This document shows positions 28,332 through 39,561 of a stretch of DNA of 64,000 nucleotides, piece by piece. The number at the start of each line of letters is the position of its first letter. Position 1 is the first letter of the stretch. The stretch spans positions 372,001-436,000 of the forward strand of contig NZ_AFOZ01000014.1 in assembly GCF_000217915.1 (NCBI RefSeq), written 5' to 3'. The notes under the pieces are model-generated. The model was given only the letters and a program-made list of their open reading frames with translations, was not told the origin of the DNA and made no database searches. The stretch comes from Shewanella sp. HN-41. GTDB taxonomy: Bacteria > Pseudomonadota > Gammaproteobacteria > Enterobacterales > Shewanellaceae. The position numbers and the translations under genes were made by a program.

Positions 28332-30379
28332 CTACCACTTGCCATCGATATGGGCAAGGCTCGCGGTTTGGCTTGAAATATAGAGGGCTTCAAAATCTGC
28401 TTGTGGTAAAGGTTGGCTAAAATAGAAACCTTGTCCAATCTGGCATCGATTTTCCTTAAGCCAGTCGAGTTGAAGCTCATTTTCAATCCCTTCGGCAACG
28501 ATCGTTAAATTGAGCTGCTTCCCAAGCATTAAGATGGTGGATGCAATTGCACTATCGCAGGGTAAATCCGATACAAAACAACGGTCAATTTTCATCGTCG
28601 TGATGGGAAGATGTCGCAGGTATGAGAGTGAAGAATACCCGGTGCCAAAATCGTCTACTGCGATACCAAACCCAGCGGATTTCAATTGTTCAAGTTTATT
28701 GATGGCCTGCTCAATGTCATTCATTAATGAGGTTTCGGTGATCTCTATTTCTAACAGATCAGGTTGGATCTGATAGCGCAACGCCATTTGCTTGATATCG
28801 GATACTAGGCTTGCATCGGCAAATTGTTGCGACGCAACATTAATCGCAATTGGGATCGCATAGTTATATTTTTTCTGCCATTCCCTTAATGTTTTACAGC
28901 TTTGCTCTATCACCCAGCGACCAATTGGAATAATGATGCCAGTTTCTTCGGCCACAGGAATAAATGACATAGGGCTGATTAAACGGCCGTCTTTTTGCCA
29001 ACGAATGAGGGCTTCACAGGCGATAACCTTACCGGTTTGCAGATCGAGTTTAGGTTGGAAATAAAGTAAAAATTCATTGTTTTTTAGTGCATCGTGTAAT
29101 GATGCTTCGGTACGTAAACGTACGGCAGCGCGTTCGGTCATCTGCTGTTTAAAGAAGGCCCATTGGTTCGAACCCGCCGCTTTTGCGCTGTACATGGCGA
29201 TATCCGCATGACGGATAAGATCCTCTGCGCTGTTACCGTCTTCGGGATAAATTGAAATACCAATGGACGCCGCCGGATGGATCGCATGCTCGTTGAGCTG
29301 AATAGGCACATTGAGTTGAACTAACAGTTTATCGACAAAGTCTGCCGCTTGATCCGGTGACTGGACCGCGTCGGCCAAAATCACAAATTCATCTCCCCCC
29401 AAACGAGATACAGTACCTTTATCACCCACAACACGTTCGAGAATGCGGGCTATTCTGGCTAAGAACTGATCGCCGAGGGCGTGACCGAGGGAGTCATTGA
29501 TATTTTTAAAGCGATCTAAGTCGATAAACATCAAAGCAAAACTGCGTTTATGAACTCGGGCGCGTTGAATTGTAACTGCGATGGTTTCGAGCAATAGCGT
29601 CCTGTTAGGTAATCCGGTGAGAGGATCTCGGGTCGCCATTTTACGCAGTTTAGATTGTGTTTGGCTAAATTGAATGAGGATTTGATTAAATTTAGAGGTC
29701 ACTAAGCCTAATTCATCATCCTTATGGGCGTTGGACATGGGGAGTAAATTTTCATCCGGCGAATCGGGCTCAATCTTATCAATTGCTTCGCTTATTCTTG
29801 CTATTGGCTGGGTTAAGAAACGGTGAAATACCACCGAGAGCACTAAGGTGAGCAATAAGGCGCGGGCTAATGTAGCTAGGAAGCCTAGTTTTAGCTGTGA
29901 AAACAGTGTATTGGTCAACTCTTGTGTGTCGTAGAAAATAGTCAGTGTGCCGATAAGCTGCTGTTTTTGGGTGCCTTCAAAATAGAAGGGACGGTACAAG
30001 GGCCGAGAGATTTCTTTCAGATCATCGAAGAGTTTATTGCTGAGACTGATAAATGTTTGCGAGTTATTTTTTTATTATTACTGACGGAAACAAACATTGA
30101 ACCATCGTCGAGTTCAATCACCGCCGAGCCTACGTGTTCGACTTTGATAGCACCTTCTAAGGTTTGCCTCGCTAAATTATCATCCAAGGCCCAAACGGCA
30201 TTGGCTGCTGGCTGCTCCACTGAATCGAGTAGTTCCTGCTGCGTGGCTGTAAGTTGTTGTTTTGTCGTTATGACAACGAGGGCAATCTCAACGATAAAAA
30301 TAGCGATAGCGAAAAATAACGCAGTAAATACGACGAGGTTAGTTTGTTTCCAAGTCAGGGATTTAAAGCGACCCGTCAT
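28332..30379 (-). pseudogene. GGDEF-EAL membrane signalling protein, frameshifted
   Basis: This is a cyclic-di-GMP turnover protein read on the minus strand. The N-terminal part (30379 down to about 30067) has a membrane helix (VVFTALFFAIAIFIVEIALVVI) and a periplasmic sensor. A 7-base T run (30067-30073; A7 in the coding strand) stands where eight would keep the frame, so the first frame stops at 30017. The rest continues in another frame: second membrane helix, HAMP-like region, GGDEF with RLGGDEF intact, and EAL with CEALIRW and DDFGTGYSS intact. The restored protein would have about 682 residues. Both catalytic motifs look active in principle. Confidence 0.87.
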
Positions 30380-30574
30380 TCAGCTCGTCCTTTATAATTG
30401 TTTTTCGCCATAGGGATGATTTTCCGTATCAAATGAAAGTATAACTCTTTGTTGATTTACCCACTTTAGTGAAAAGATAGGTCTTTGTCATCATTATCTG
30501 CTCTTTATCTATTGTCCTTAATTGCAGTATACTTACGCGCGTAATTCAAGGTCATTAATTAAGGAATGGGTCAC

Positions 30575-32674
30575 GTGAATCCAATTGTAAAGAGTTTTGA
30601 GTATGGTCAACATACAGTCACCCTGGAAACGGGTGTTATAGCGCGTCAAGCCGATGCAGCCGTGTTAGCGAGTATGGGTGACACGACAGTGTTAGTCACT
30701 GTTGTAGGTAAAAAAGAAGCCGAAGCCGGTCGTGACTTTTTCCCTCTGACTGTTAACTATCAAGAAAAGACCTACGCAGCGGGTAAAATTCCTGGTGGTT
30801 TCTTTAAGCGTGAAGGTCGTCCTTCAGAAGATGAGACATTAATCGCTCGTCTGATTGACCGCCCAATTCGTCCTCTTTTCCCTAATGGTTTCAAAAACGA
30901 AGTTCAAGTGATCATTACTGTGGTTTCTGTCGATCCACAAATCGAGCCAGACATCATTTCGATGATCGGTACTTCAGCGGCGTTGGCTATTTCTGGTATT
31001 CCATTCAGCGGTCCTTTAGGTGCGGCTCGTGTGGGTTATATTAATGGCGAATACGTACTGAACCCAACTGTTGCTCAAATCGAGACTAGCCAACTGAACT
31101 TAGTAGTTGCGGGTACCGAAAGCGCAGTATTAATGGTGGAATCAGAAGCCCAAGCATTACCAGAAGAAGTGATGTTAGGTTCTGTTGTTTACGGTCACGA
31201 GCAACAACAAGTGGTTATCAAAGCGATTGCTGAATTTAAAGCAGAAGCTGGCAAACCAATGTGGAATTGGACCGCACCAGTACAAGATGAAACCTTAGTC
31301 GCTCAAATTAAAGAGTTGGCTGAAGCGGGTTTAGGCGATGCCTATAAAATTCAAGTTAAACAAGAGCGTTATGCTCAAGTTTCTGTGGTTAAAGCGGCAG
31401 TGAAGGAAGCTTTGTTAGCAAGCAACCCAGACGTTGATTTGCGTGAAGTTGATAATTTACTGGGCAGCTTAGAGAAGAAAGTGGTCCGTGGTCGCATTAT
31501 CCGTGGCGAGCCTCGTATCGACGGTCGTGAACCAGACATGATCCGTGCATTAAGCGTGTTAGCGGGCGTATTGCCACGTACTCACGGTAGCGCACTGTTC
31601 ACCCGTGGCGAAACTCAAGCCTTAGTGACTTGTACTTTAGGTACTGAACGTGATGCACAGAAGATCGACAGCATCATGGGCGAGCGCACTAACCGTTTCA
31701 TGCTGCACTATAACTTCCCTCCATACTCTGTTGGTGAAACAGGCATGGTGGGTTCACCTAAGCGCCGCGAAATCGGTCATGGTAAGTTAGCATGGCGCGG
31801 TATCAACGCTGTTATGCCTTCAGCTGCTGAATTCCCATACAGCGTGCGCGTGGTATCTGAAATCACTGAATCTAACGGTTCAAGCTCTATGGCGTCAGTA
31901 TGTGGTACTTCTCTCGCGCTGATGGATGCCGGTGTACCTATCAAGACTTCTGTCGCGGGTATCGCTATGGGTCTAGTGAAAGAAGGCGATGATTTCGTTG
32001 TTCTTTCTGACATCTTAGGTGATGAAGATCATTTAGGTGATATGGACTTTAAAGTGGCGGGTACCCGTAATGGTATTACTGCACTGCAGATGGATATCAA
32101 GATCGAAGGTATCACTAAAGAAATCATGGAAATCGCACTGCAACAAGCCTATGGCGCACGTGTGCATATCCTGAACGTGATGGACCAGGCCATTGGTTCA
32201 CACCGTGCTGATATTTCTGATCACGCACCACGCATCACCACGATCAAAATTAACCCAGAAAAAATCCGTGACGTTATCGGTAAAGGTGGCGCAGTTATTC
32301 GCGCTCTGACCGAAGAAACGGGCACTACGATTGAACTGGAAGATGATGGTACTGTGAAGATTGCCTCTTCGAATGGCGAAGCAACCAAAGAAGCTATCCG
32401 TCGTATCGAAGAAATCACTTCAGAAGTGGAAGTGGGCCGTATCTACAATGGTAAGGTTATTCGTATCGTTGATTTCGGTGCCTTCGTGAACATTCTGCCG
32501 GGCAAAGATGGTTTAGTACACATTTCACAGATCAGTGATGAGCGTGTGGCTAACGTGTCTGATCACCTTGAACTGAACCAAGAAGTGACAGTTAAAGTCA
32601 TGGAAGTGGATCGTCAAGGCCGTGTAAGGCTGTCAATTAAAGAAGCACAAACGAAAGAAGCTGCTGCAGAATAA
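30575..32674 (+). CDS. pnp: Polyribonucleotide nucleotidyltransferase (PNPase)
   Basis: PNPase degrades RNA 3' to 5' by phosphorolysis in the degradosome. The 699 residues comprise two RNase PH domains around a helical domain, a KH domain ([20 protein letters not shown], near 550) and an S1 domain ([18 protein letters not shown], near 620). GTG 30575 gives [15 protein letters not shown] and has AAGGA 9 nt upstream; the ATG at 30566 has no room for a ribosome site. The usual rpsO-pnp pair is split here by the minus-strand GGDEF-EAL gene. Confidence 0.97.
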   Translation: MNPIVKSFEYGQHTVTLETGVIARQADAAVLASMGDTTVLVTVVGKKEAEAGRDFFPLTVNYQEKTYAAGKIPGGFFKREGRPSEDETLIARLIDRPIRPLFPNGFKNEVQVIITVVSVDPQIEPDIISMIGTSAALAISGIPFSGPLGAARVGYINGEYVLNPTVAQIETSQLNLVVAGTESAVLMVESEAQALPEEVMLGSVVYGHEQQQVVIKAIAEFKAEAGKPMWNWTAPVQDETLVAQIKELAEAGLGDAYKIQVKQERYAQVSVVKAAVKEALLASNPDVDLREVDNLLGSLEKKVVRGRIIRGEPRIDGREPDMIRALSVLAGVLPRTHGSALFTRGETQALVTCTLGTERDAQKIDSIMGERTNRFMLHYNFPPYSVGETGMVGSPKRREIGHGKLAWRGINAVMPSAAEFPYSVRVVSEITESNGSSSMASVCGTSLALMDAGVPIKTSVAGIAMGLVKEGDDFVVLSDILGDEDHLGDMDFKVAGTRNGITALQMDIKIEGITKEIMEIALQQAYGARVHILNVMDQAIGSHRADISDHAPRITTIKINPEKIRDVIGKGGAVIRALTEETGTTIELEDDGTVKIASSNGEATKEAIRRIEEITSEVEVGRIYNGKVIRIVDFGAFVNILPGKDGLVHISQISDERVANVSDHLELNQEVTVKVMEVDRQGRVRLSIKEAQTKEAAAE

Positions 32675-32720
32675 TTGAGGGATAAACTCAGTATTCCCAA
32701 GCACTTTTAAGTGACTGTCC

Positions 32721-32748
32721 AAAAAGGAGATCAATTGATCTCCTTTTT
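32721..32748 (+). terminator. pnp terminator
   Basis: A perfect palindrome, A5GGAGATCA against TGATCTCCT5, with a short loop and T tail. Confidence 0.9.
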
Positions 32749-32866
32749 ATTTGTTCAAATTTAATTAAGTTACGATTAATGCTATTCGTCAATAGCAGTC
32801 CTGTGGTGGGATTGCTATCATGAACATTCTTCTGCGAGTGTTGGGAATCTAAAAAGGTAGAAATGG

Positions 32867-33772
32867 ATGAGTCTTAAAATTAGAACCGCTATTGTTGCTG
32901 TGCTGGCGGCGGGTGCCAGCCTGATGTTGGCTGGATGTGCAACCACTCAGTCTCCCTTAGAGAACCACAACGATGTTGAAGGTAAGTTAGTCGTTGCACC
33001 AGTCATGCCCGATTATAAAGTCGAAGTGACACTGGCAAAACTCAATGAGATTTTATCTGCCGTTGAGCTAACTAATGAGCAAAGAGCGCGTTTTCACTAT
33101 GACCGCGGTGTGATTTATGACAGTGTGGGGTTAAGATTACTCGCACGTATTGATTTTATGCAAGCGTTGAAGCTCCAGCCTGATCTGGCCGATGCTTATA
33201 ATTTTCTTGGGATTTATTACACTCAGGAAGGGGAATACGACAGTGCCTATGAAGCCTTCGATGGCGTGTTAGAACTCTCACCTAATTACGATTACGCCTA
33301 TTTAAATCGTGGTATAGCGCTCTATTATGGGGATCGTAATGACCTCGCGGTAAAGGATATGCAAGCCTTTTATGCCGGTGATAATAAAGATGGTTACCGC
33401 GCATTGTGGCTGTATTTGATCCAATCAAAAGACAGTGTCGACGAAGCCAAACGCCAATTACAGGAACACCGCAAGGGCCTCGAGGCCGATGCCTGGTCAA
33501 CCGTTATCGTTGATCACTATCTTGGCTTAAAAAGCCGTGATGATGTTTTTGCCGCGGCAAAATTAGGGCTGACTCATCCCAAAGAATATGCTGAGCGCTT
33601 ATGTGAGGCCTATTTCTATCTAGCCAAAATGGCAATAGAGACTAAGCACTATCAGGATGCCGCTAACTATTTACGCCTAGCGTTGGCGACCAATATCTAT
33701 GATTTTGTCGAACACAGATATGCACGCATCGAACTGGCAAAAGTTAAAGGCTTGCTAGAGGATGCAAAATAA
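32867..33772 (+). CDS. nlpI: Lipoprotein NlpI
   Basis: NlpI is an outer-membrane TPR lipoprotein that scaffolds the Prc protease and peptidoglycan hydrolases. The 301 residues have a lipobox (LMLAGC, Cys24) and TPR-like repeats between about 65 and 170 (ARFHYDRGVIYDSVG, DAYNFLGIYYTQEGEYDSAYEAF block, and YAYLNRGIALYYG). It stands downstream of pnp, as in Escherichia coli. Confidence 0.93.
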   Translation: MSLKIRTAIVAVLAAGASLMLAGCATTQSPLENHNDVEGKLVVAPVMPDYKVEVTLAKLNEILSAVELTNEQRARFHYDRGVIYDSVGLRLLARIDFMQALKLQPDLADAYNFLGIYYTQEGEYDSAYEAFDGVLELSPNYDYAYLNRGIALYYGDRNDLAVKDMQAFYAGDNKDGYRALWLYLIQSKDSVDEAKRQLQEHRKGLEADAWSTVIVDHYLGLKSRDDVFAAAKLGLTHPKEYAERLCEAYFYLAKMAIETKHYQDAANYLRLALATNIYDFVEHRYARIELAKVKGLLEDAK

Positions 33773-33782
33773 CCTTTGTGCA

Positions 33783-33803
33783 CCCGAGTTCATCTCGGGC
33801 TTT
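33783..33803 (+). terminator. nlpI terminator
   Basis: CCCGAG (33783-33788), loop TTCAT, CTCGGG (33794-33799), then CTTTG. A short T tract makes it moderate. Confidence 0.6.
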
Positions 33804-33871
33804 GCCTAGCCAAGTGAGCAGTGAGGCGCTATAATTTGCGCCTTTTTAGCGATACTAGTGCATAGGTTAAC

Positions 33872-35452
33872 ATGTCAGGCAATAAAGTAGAGGTCGATAA
33901 ACGTCGCACCTTCGCGATCATATCGCACCCCGACGCGGGTAAAACAACCATTACCGAAAAAGTGCTGTTATTCGGAAACGCTTTGCAGAAAGCGGGTACG
34001 GTTAAAGGCAAAAAATCGGGTCAGCATGCTAAGTCTGACTGGATGGAAATGGAGAAGGACCGTGGTATTTCTATTACTACGTCTGTGATGCAATTTCCTT
34101 ACGGTGGCGCCCTCGTTAACCTACTCGACACGCCTGGTCACGAAGATTTCTCGGAAGATACCTATCGTACTCTCACCGCGGTTGACTCCTGTCTGATGGT
34201 CATCGACTCGGCAAAGGGGGTTGAAGATCGCACCATCAAGTTGATGGAAGTGACCCGTCTGCGTGATACGCCGATCGTGACGTTTATGAACAAACTTGAC
34301 CGTGATATTCGCGATCCTGTTGAGTTAATGGACGAAGTCGAAGATGTACTCAATATCGCCTGTGCACCTATTACTTGGCCTATAGGTTCGGGTAAAGAAT
34401 TTAAGGGCGTGTACCATATTCTGCGCGATGAAGTGGTGCTTTATCAAGGCGGTATGGGACACACTATTCAAGAACGTCGCGTGATTGAAGGCATTAATAA
34501 TCCAGATTTAGATAAAGCGATTGGCAGCTATGCAGCTGACCTGCGTGATGAGATGGAATTAGTGCGTGGTGCATCGAACGAGTTCGACCATGCGGCTTTC
34601 TTGAAAGGCGAGTTGACCCCCGTGTTCTTCGGTACAGCATTAGGTAACTTCGGTGTGGATCATATTCTCGACGGTATTGTCGAGTGGGCACCTAAGCCAC
34701 TACCGCGCGAAAGCGATGTACGGATGATCATGCCAGATGAAGAAAAATTCACCGGTTTTGTGTTTAAGATCCAAGCTAACATGGATCCCAAGCACCGTGA
34801 CCGTGTCGCCTTTATGCGTGTCTGTTCGGGCCGATATGAACAAGGCATGAAGATGCATCATGTGCGAATTGGTAAGGATGTTAACGTTAGCGATGCGCTG
34901 ACCTTTATGGCGGGTGACCGCGAGCGCGCCGAAGAGGCTTATCCAGGCGATATTATCGGTTTACATAACCACGGTACTATTCGTATTGGTGATACTTTTA
35001 CCCAAGGTGAAAAGTTCCGTTTCACTGGCGTGCCTAACTTTGCGCCGGAAATGTTCCGCCGTATTCGTCTGCGCGATCCGCTCAAACAAAAGCAATTGCT
35101 TAAAGGTTTAGTGCAGTTATCTGAGGAAGGTGCTGTGCAGGTATTCCGTCCATTAGACACCAACGACTTGATCGTGGGTGCTGTGGGTGTGCTGCAGTTT
35201 GAAGTGGTGGTTGGTCGTTTAAAGAGCGAATACAACGTCGAAGCCATTTACGAAGGTATTAGTGTTTCTACCGCACGCTGGGTTTATTGCAAAGATGAGC
35301 GTAAGCTAGAAGAGTTCCGCCGCAAGTGTAGCCAGAACTTGGCCCTCGATGGTGGTGATAATTTGACTTATATTGCGCCAACTATGGTTAACCTTAATCT
35401 TTCAATGGAAAGATACCCTGATATAGAGTTTGCGAAAACCCGCGAGCATTAA
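33872..35452 (+). CDS. prfC: Peptide chain release factor 3
   Basis: RF3 is the GTPase that removes RF1/RF2 from the ribosome. The 526 residues have the P-loop SHPDAGKTT near 18-26, [15 protein letters not shown] (switch II), NKLDRD, and the long RF3 C-terminal domains. The ATG gives [25 protein letters not shown]. It is a single gene following nlpI. Confidence 0.97.
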   Translation: MSGNKVEVDKRRTFAIISHPDAGKTTITEKVLLFGNALQKAGTVKGKKSGQHAKSDWMEMEKDRGISITTSVMQFPYGGALVNLLDTPGHEDFSEDTYRTLTAVDSCLMVIDSAKGVEDRTIKLMEVTRLRDTPIVTFMNKLDRDIRDPVELMDEVEDVLNIACAPITWPIGSGKEFKGVYHILRDEVVLYQGGMGHTIQERRVIEGINNPDLDKAIGSYAADLRDEMELVRGASNEFDHAAFLKGELTPVFFGTALGNFGVDHILDGIVEWAPKPLPRESDVRMIMPDEEKFTGFVFKIQANMDPKHRDRVAFMRVCSGRYEQGMKMHHVRIGKDVNVSDALTFMAGDRERAEEAYPGDIIGLHNHGTIRIGDTFTQGEKFRFTGVPNFAPEMFRRIRLRDPLKQKQLLKGLVQLSEEGAVQVFRPLDTNDLIVGAVGVLQFEVVVGRLKSEYNVEAIYEGISVSTARWVYCKDERKLEEFRRKCSQNLALDGGDNLTYIAPTMVNLNLSMERYPDIEFAKTREH

Positions 35453-35533
35453 TCTTGGTTGGTTTACAGCAGTGTTTAAATGGCGGTGTGTTACCGCCAT
35501 TTTTGTATCTAATTTACGGTTTGGGATGCTGAT

Positions 35534-35746
35534 ATGGCTAATTGGATCACAAAATCATGGCAAGCTTACATTCGATGGTGCGATCGAATGGGGCTCACTC
35601 CTGAAAATCGCCGTTGTTGCATGCCACGCCTTGAGGATCCCCCGCTCGCCCCTAAGTGCTCGACTAAAGCACCTAGTCTACCAAACGCATCGAAACCTAC
35701 ATTGAAACCTGCATTGAAACCTGAGTGTAAGCCCGATGATGAGTGA
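35534..35746 (+). CDS. Small conserved-looking protein upstream of tatD
   Basis: This is a 70-residue protein. Its first 35 residues contain a pattern of aromatic residues and the segment RWCDRMGLTPENRRCCMPR, and the tail is Pro/Lys-rich with repeated KPxLKP units. From memory this looks like the DUF5363 family of small gammaproteobacterial proteins; I cannot verify it. Three cysteines in the conserved part could bind a metal. Its stop overlaps the ribosome site of tatD, so the two are likely coupled. Confidence 0.7.
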   Translation: MANWITKSWQAYIRWCDRMGLTPENRRCCMPRLEDPPLAPKCSTKAPSLPNASKPTLKPALKPECKPDDE

Positions 35747-35757
35747 GGTGTTTGTGT

Positions 35758-36522
35758 ATGTTAGATACCCACGCACACTTAGATTTTCCTGAGTTTGATG
35801 CTGACCGTGAGCAAGTGGTTCAGCGTATGCAACAAGCTGGGATCAGCAATCTGATCATCCCTGGCGTTTCCCCCAGTCACTGGCAAAAACAACTCGCCGT
35901 TGCACAGCAATATCAAGCCTATTTTGCACTAGGCATCCATCCATGGTTTTGCCCTGAGGATGTTGACGCAGGGATCTTAGCATTAACATCTAAAGTTACT
36001 TCGTTGCTCGAATGTCCTCGTTTTGTTGCCATTGGTGAATGTGGCCTAGATGCGCTTTATCCCTCAACTTGGCCGCAACAGTTAGCTTTTTTTGAGGCAC
36101 AACTGGCATTAGCTAAATCCGTTAATCTGCCGGTTATCGTCCATAGCGTGAAAACGCATTCCGAGGTTTTGGCCTGTTTGAAAAAGCATCAATTGCCTAG
36201 AGGCGGCGTGATACATGCTTTTTCTGGCAGTGTTGAGATTGCGCAAGAATACATCAAATTAGGTTTTAAGCTTGGGATTGGTGGTTTGATCATGAATTCC
36301 AACGCCAAAAAATTGCTCAAAACAGTCGCTGAATTATCGCTCGAAAACTTCCTACTTGAGACTGATTCTCCCGCCATGACACCGATAAATGTTACTGAAA
36401 AACGTAACCAGCCCGCCAATGCTGCGCTTTTTATCGACAAAATTGCAACTTTGCAAAAAAAATCAAGTGTTCTAATATCAGAACACTTGATGTTGAATGC
36501 TGTGCAACTGTTTGACCTTTAG
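35758..36522 (+). CDS. TatD-family metal-dependent hydrolase
   Basis: A 254-residue TIM-barrel hydrolase. The metal ligands are visible: THAHLD (His pair, residues 4-6), GECGLD (Glu), VHSVKTH and HAFSGS (His), and ETDSP (Asp). TatD-type enzymes act as deoxyribonucleases or D-aminoacyl-tRNA-related hydrolases; this one resembles the YjjV branch, which is often found with deo genes. ATG 35758 has GAGG 9 nt upstream and is preferred over GTG 35743. It precedes the nucleoside operon. Confidence 0.88.
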   Translation: MLDTHAHLDFPEFDADREQVVQRMQQAGISNLIIPGVSPSHWQKQLAVAQQYQAYFALGIHPWFCPEDVDAGILALTSKVTSLLECPRFVAIGECGLDALYPSTWPQQLAFFEAQLALAKSVNLPVIVHSVKTHSEVLACLKKHQLPRGGVIHAFSGSVEIAQEYIKLGFKLGIGGLIMNSNAKKLLKTVAELSLENFLLETDSPAMTPINVTEKRNQPANAALFIDKIATLQKKSSVLISEHLMLNAVQLFDL

Positions 36523-36593
36523 TTGTTTTTAATTAAACAGGTGTAGGTCGCATTAGCATTCTTCACTAAGCGATTGAAATTAAACTCCAAAAA

Positions 36594-36635
36594 TTTGATC
36601 AAAACGACGATTTTCGACTTTGCCTCGGGTATAAT
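36594..36635 (+). promoter_or_regulatory. Possible CRP-dependent nupC promoter
   Basis: TATAAT at 36630-36635 has no good -35 box. A CRP-like half-site TTTGA-N6-CGACG (36594-36609) is centred about 41 bp before the predicted start, the class II position. The match in the right half is weak, so this is tentative. Confidence 0.4.
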
Positions 36636-36698
36636 CTGACTCGGAAATAGGTTGATTAACAACATAATTAAAAAGTGTTAACAATAGGGTGATGGTTA

Positions 36699-37958
36699 AT
36701 GAATATATTGATGAGTTTAGTAGGGGTGGTCGTCCTACTTGCGATAGGTTTCCTCCTATCGAATAACAAAAAAGCAATTAATCTACGTACTGTGGGTGGT
36801 GCATTAGCCATCCAAGCCGCCTTCGGTGGTTTTGTACTGTACGTTCCTGTCGGTAAAGATATTCTGAAAAGTGTATCTGACGCCGTCTCTAGCGTAATTG
36901 GCTATGCACAAAACGGTATCGGTTTCCTGTTTGGTGATTTAGCTAACTTCAAACTTGGCTTTATTTTCGCTGTTAACGTATTGCCAGTTATCGTGTTCTT
37001 CTCTTCTCTGATCGCCGTTCTGTACTACTTAGGCATCATGCAGTGGATCATCCGTATCATCGGTGGCGGTCTACAAAAAGCATTGGGCACAAGCCGTACT
37101 GAATCTATGTCAGCGACTGCTAACATCTTCGTTGGTCAAACAGAAGCACCGTTAGTCGTTCGTCCATTCATTCCAACTATGACGCAATCTGAACTGTTTG
37201 CGATCATGGTGGGTGGTCTAGCTTCTATTGCGGGTTCTGTATTAGCAGGCTATGCGCAGATGGGCGTGCCTATCGAGTACTTAGTTGCTGCGTCATTTAT
37301 GGCGGCACCAGGTGGCCTATTAATGGCTAAGCTGATGCACCCAGAAACTGAAGCTGCTAAAAACGATATGGATGAGCTGCCAGAAGATCCTGATAAGCCA
37401 GCTAACGTATTAGACGCTGCTGCAGCGGGTGCTTCATCTGGTATGCACTTAGCGCTGAACGTGGGTGCCATGCTGTTAGCCTTCGTTGGTTTGATTGCGA
37501 TGATCAACGGCATTATCGGTGGTGTGGGCGGTTGGTTTGGTGTTGAAGGTTTAACACTGGAACTGATCCTAGGTTATGTGTTCATGCCTTTAGCTTTCCT
37601 AATCGGTGTGCCTTGGAACGAAGCTTTAGTTGCTGGTTCTTTCATTGGTCAAAAGATCATTGTTAACGAATTCGTTGCCTACTTAAACTTTGCTCCATAC
37701 TTAAAAGACATTGCTGACGGCGGCATGATAGTCGCTGAAACGGGTTTAGCTATGACAGACAGAACTAAGGCGATTATTTCGTTTGCTCTGTGTGGTTTCG
37801 CTAACTTGTCTTCAATTGCAATTCTGCTTGGTGGTTTAGGTGCTATGGCTCCTAACCGTCGCCATGATTTAGCGAAAATGGGTATTCGTGCGGTTATTGC
37901 CGGCTCACTCGCTAACTTAATGAGCGCCACAATTGCGGGTCTGTTCTTAGCTATCTAA
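36699..37958 (+). CDS. nupC: Concentrative nucleoside transporter NupC
   Basis: A CNT-family nucleoside/cation symporter of 419 residues. Family features are an N-terminal helix pair, the Gate domain around 90-200 ([28 protein letters not shown]), and the C-terminal NEFVAY and [20 protein letters not shown] motifs. It acts in the inner membrane. It precedes the porin and deo genes, which together take up nucleosides and break them down. Confidence 0.95.
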   Translation: MNILMSLVGVVVLLAIGFLLSNNKKAINLRTVGGALAIQAAFGGFVLYVPVGKDILKSVSDAVSSVIGYAQNGIGFLFGDLANFKLGFIFAVNVLPVIVFFSSLIAVLYYLGIMQWIIRIIGGGLQKALGTSRTESMSATANIFVGQTEAPLVVRPFIPTMTQSELFAIMVGGLASIAGSVLAGYAQMGVPIEYLVAASFMAAPGGLLMAKLMHPETEAAKNDMDELPEDPDKPANVLDAAAAGASSGMHLALNVGAMLLAFVGLIAMINGIIGGVGGWFGVEGLTLELILGYVFMPLAFLIGVPWNEALVAGSFIGQKIIVNEFVAYLNFAPYLKDIADGGMIVAETGLAMTDRTKAIISFALCGFANLSSIAILLGGLGAMAPNRRHDLAKMGIRAVIAGSLANLMSATIAGLFLAI

Positions 37959-37991
37959 GTTAAGGCAGTCGCAGGGGGGAACCCCACTAAC

Positions 37992-38020
37992 TAGGTCCTG
38001 GCTATGCAGGGCAGGACCTA
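37992..38020 (+). terminator. Hairpin after nupC
   Basis: A 9-bp stem TAGGTCCTG/CAGGACCTA (37992-38000 with 38012-38020) with no strong T tail, so probably a weak terminator or 3' end stabiliser. Confidence 0.5.
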
Positions 38021-38303
38021 AGTTAATTCAACCATTTTCCAGTAGTGATTCCTGTAGTGAATAGTTTCTCCGATTGCATTGATCAGAATACAAGGAAATT
38101 CGATTTGTTATTCTGTTCGTATGTCGTGAATGCACGGTTAAGTTAATTAATCGTGATAATGAAGTCGCGACTTTGTTCACAATTAAGAATTTTGTGTTCG
38201 TGATTTTACGCTAGATTATTGAGATTTTTTTAATCGAGGTAGAATGCGAGCGCCACAAAAAGAACGCTATCCTCGATGGTAGCAAACAAGATAAATGGGG
38301 TTG
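38021..38303 (+). promoter_or_regulatory. Control region of the Tsx/OmpK-like gene
   Basis: The region is AT-rich with no gene. It contains TAGAAT (38240-38245) as a possible -10 box and a CRP-like CGCGA-N6-TCACA (38166-38181). CRP and CytR control of this porin is expected from the family, but the sites here are imperfect. Confidence 0.4.
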
Positions 38304-38306
38304 ATG

Positions 38307-39146
38307 ATGAAAAATGTTAAAACTTTAGCTTTAGCCGCTACTGCTGTAGCTGCAATCTCTGGCAACGCATTTGCTGCAGACCGTACTGATCTTCACGGTT
38401 CTGACTATAAGTGGATGCAGTTCAACGCTATGTACTCTATCGGTGAAAAACCAGATAACCCAGCTACTGGCGACCAACATAACTACTTAGAAATGGAATT
38501 CGGCGGCCGTTCTGGCATTTTCGATCTCTATGGTTATGTTGACGTATTCAACTTAGCAAACGAGCACACCAAAGATGGTGACAAGAACCCTGGTTCTGGC
38601 ACCAGCAAGCTGTTCATGAAGTTTGCACCACGTGTATCTATCGATGCATTAACTGGTAAAGATTTATCTTTCGGCCCAGTACAAGAAGTTTACTTCTCAA
38701 CTCTGTTCAACTGGGACGGTCTGAACGGTGAAGGCGTGAACTCTACATTCTGGGGTGTTGGTGCTGACGTAAACGTGCCTTGGTTAGGCAAAACAGGTAT
38801 GAACCTGTACGGTTACTATGACATGAACGCGAAAGAGTGGAACGGTTACCAATTCTCTGCTAACTGGTTCAAACCTTTCTACTTCTTCGATAACAAGAGC
38901 TTCCTATCATTCCAAGGTTACATCGATTACCAATTCGGTGCTGACGAAGATAAGACTGCTTTCGTACCAAAAACCTCTGATGGTGGTAACATCTTCTTCG
39001 GTCTATACTGGCACTCAGATCGCTATGCTCTGGGCTATGGTCTGAAAGGCTTTAAAGACGTTTACCTGTTAGAAGATGGTGCTGGTGCTCTTGCTTTAGA
39101 ATCAACAGGTTGGTCACACTACCTGTCAGCTACTTACAAGTTCTAA
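38307..39146 (+). CDS. Tsx/OmpK-type nucleoside-specific outer-membrane channel
   Basis: A 279-residue outer-membrane beta-barrel. The signal peptide is MKNVKTLALAATAVAAISGNAFA, cleaved before ADRTDLHG. The mature protein shows alternating aromatic strands and ends in a C-terminal Phe (SATYKF), as beta-barrel proteins do. The DYKWMQFNAMYSIG opening and GGRSGIFDLYGYVDV block resemble the OmpK/Tsx family. ATG 38307 is preferred over ATGs at 38304 and 38295. It lies between nupC and deoC, so it imports nucleosides across the outer membrane. Confidence 0.88.
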   Translation: MKNVKTLALAATAVAAISGNAFAADRTDLHGSDYKWMQFNAMYSIGEKPDNPATGDQHNYLEMEFGGRSGIFDLYGYVDVFNLANEHTKDGDKNPGSGTSKLFMKFAPRVSIDALTGKDLSFGPVQEVYFSTLFNWDGLNGEGVNSTFWGVGADVNVPWLGKTGMNLYGYYDMNAKEWNGYQFSANWFKPFYFFDNKSFLSFQGYIDYQFGADEDKTAFVPKTSDGGNIFFGLYWHSDRYALGYGLKGFKDVYLLEDGAGALALESTGWSHYLSATYKF

Positions 39147-39163
39147 TTTCTTGTAAGAGTCGT

Positions 39164-39192
39164 TGGAGCCGCGATGGCGGCTCCATCTTTTA
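39164..39192 (+). terminator. Terminator of the porin gene
   Basis: TGGAGCCGC (39164-39172), loop GATG, GCGGCTCCA (39177-39185), then TCTTTTATA. Confidence 0.8.
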
Positions 39193-39561
39193 TATGTCAT
39201 GAATCTTTATCTAAACCCATTTATAATTTGAGCAGTGCGTTTATATAAAGGTTTGTGTTTTTCTCGCGCTAAAACGGATTTTTCGCGGAAAAGTAGGAAC
39301 AAGGTTTTATTCGTATCCTCTCTTCCGGTCTTCAAGGATTCAAGTCGTGACCACTTATAGTCAATTTAAGTGTCAGGATGCGTATGTGTTATGCATAGGC
39401 AAGATTGAATACCTAATAAACATGTAATTTGCCCTACACAAATTACTCGGCATCGCCTGAAGGCCCGGCCATATAAAAATAATCAAAAATAATGCCACCT
39501 CTAAGCCTTGCTTTTAAGAGACTGATTTATATTTATTTAATTTTTCTTTTGGAGAGCTATT
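39193..39561. other. Intergenic region upstream of deoC
   Basis: About 370 nt, AT-rich, with no supported gene. It should hold the deo promoter and its CRP/CytR/DeoR-type sites, but I could not identify any of them confidently. The ribosome site GGAGAG is at 39551-39556. Confidence 0.5.
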
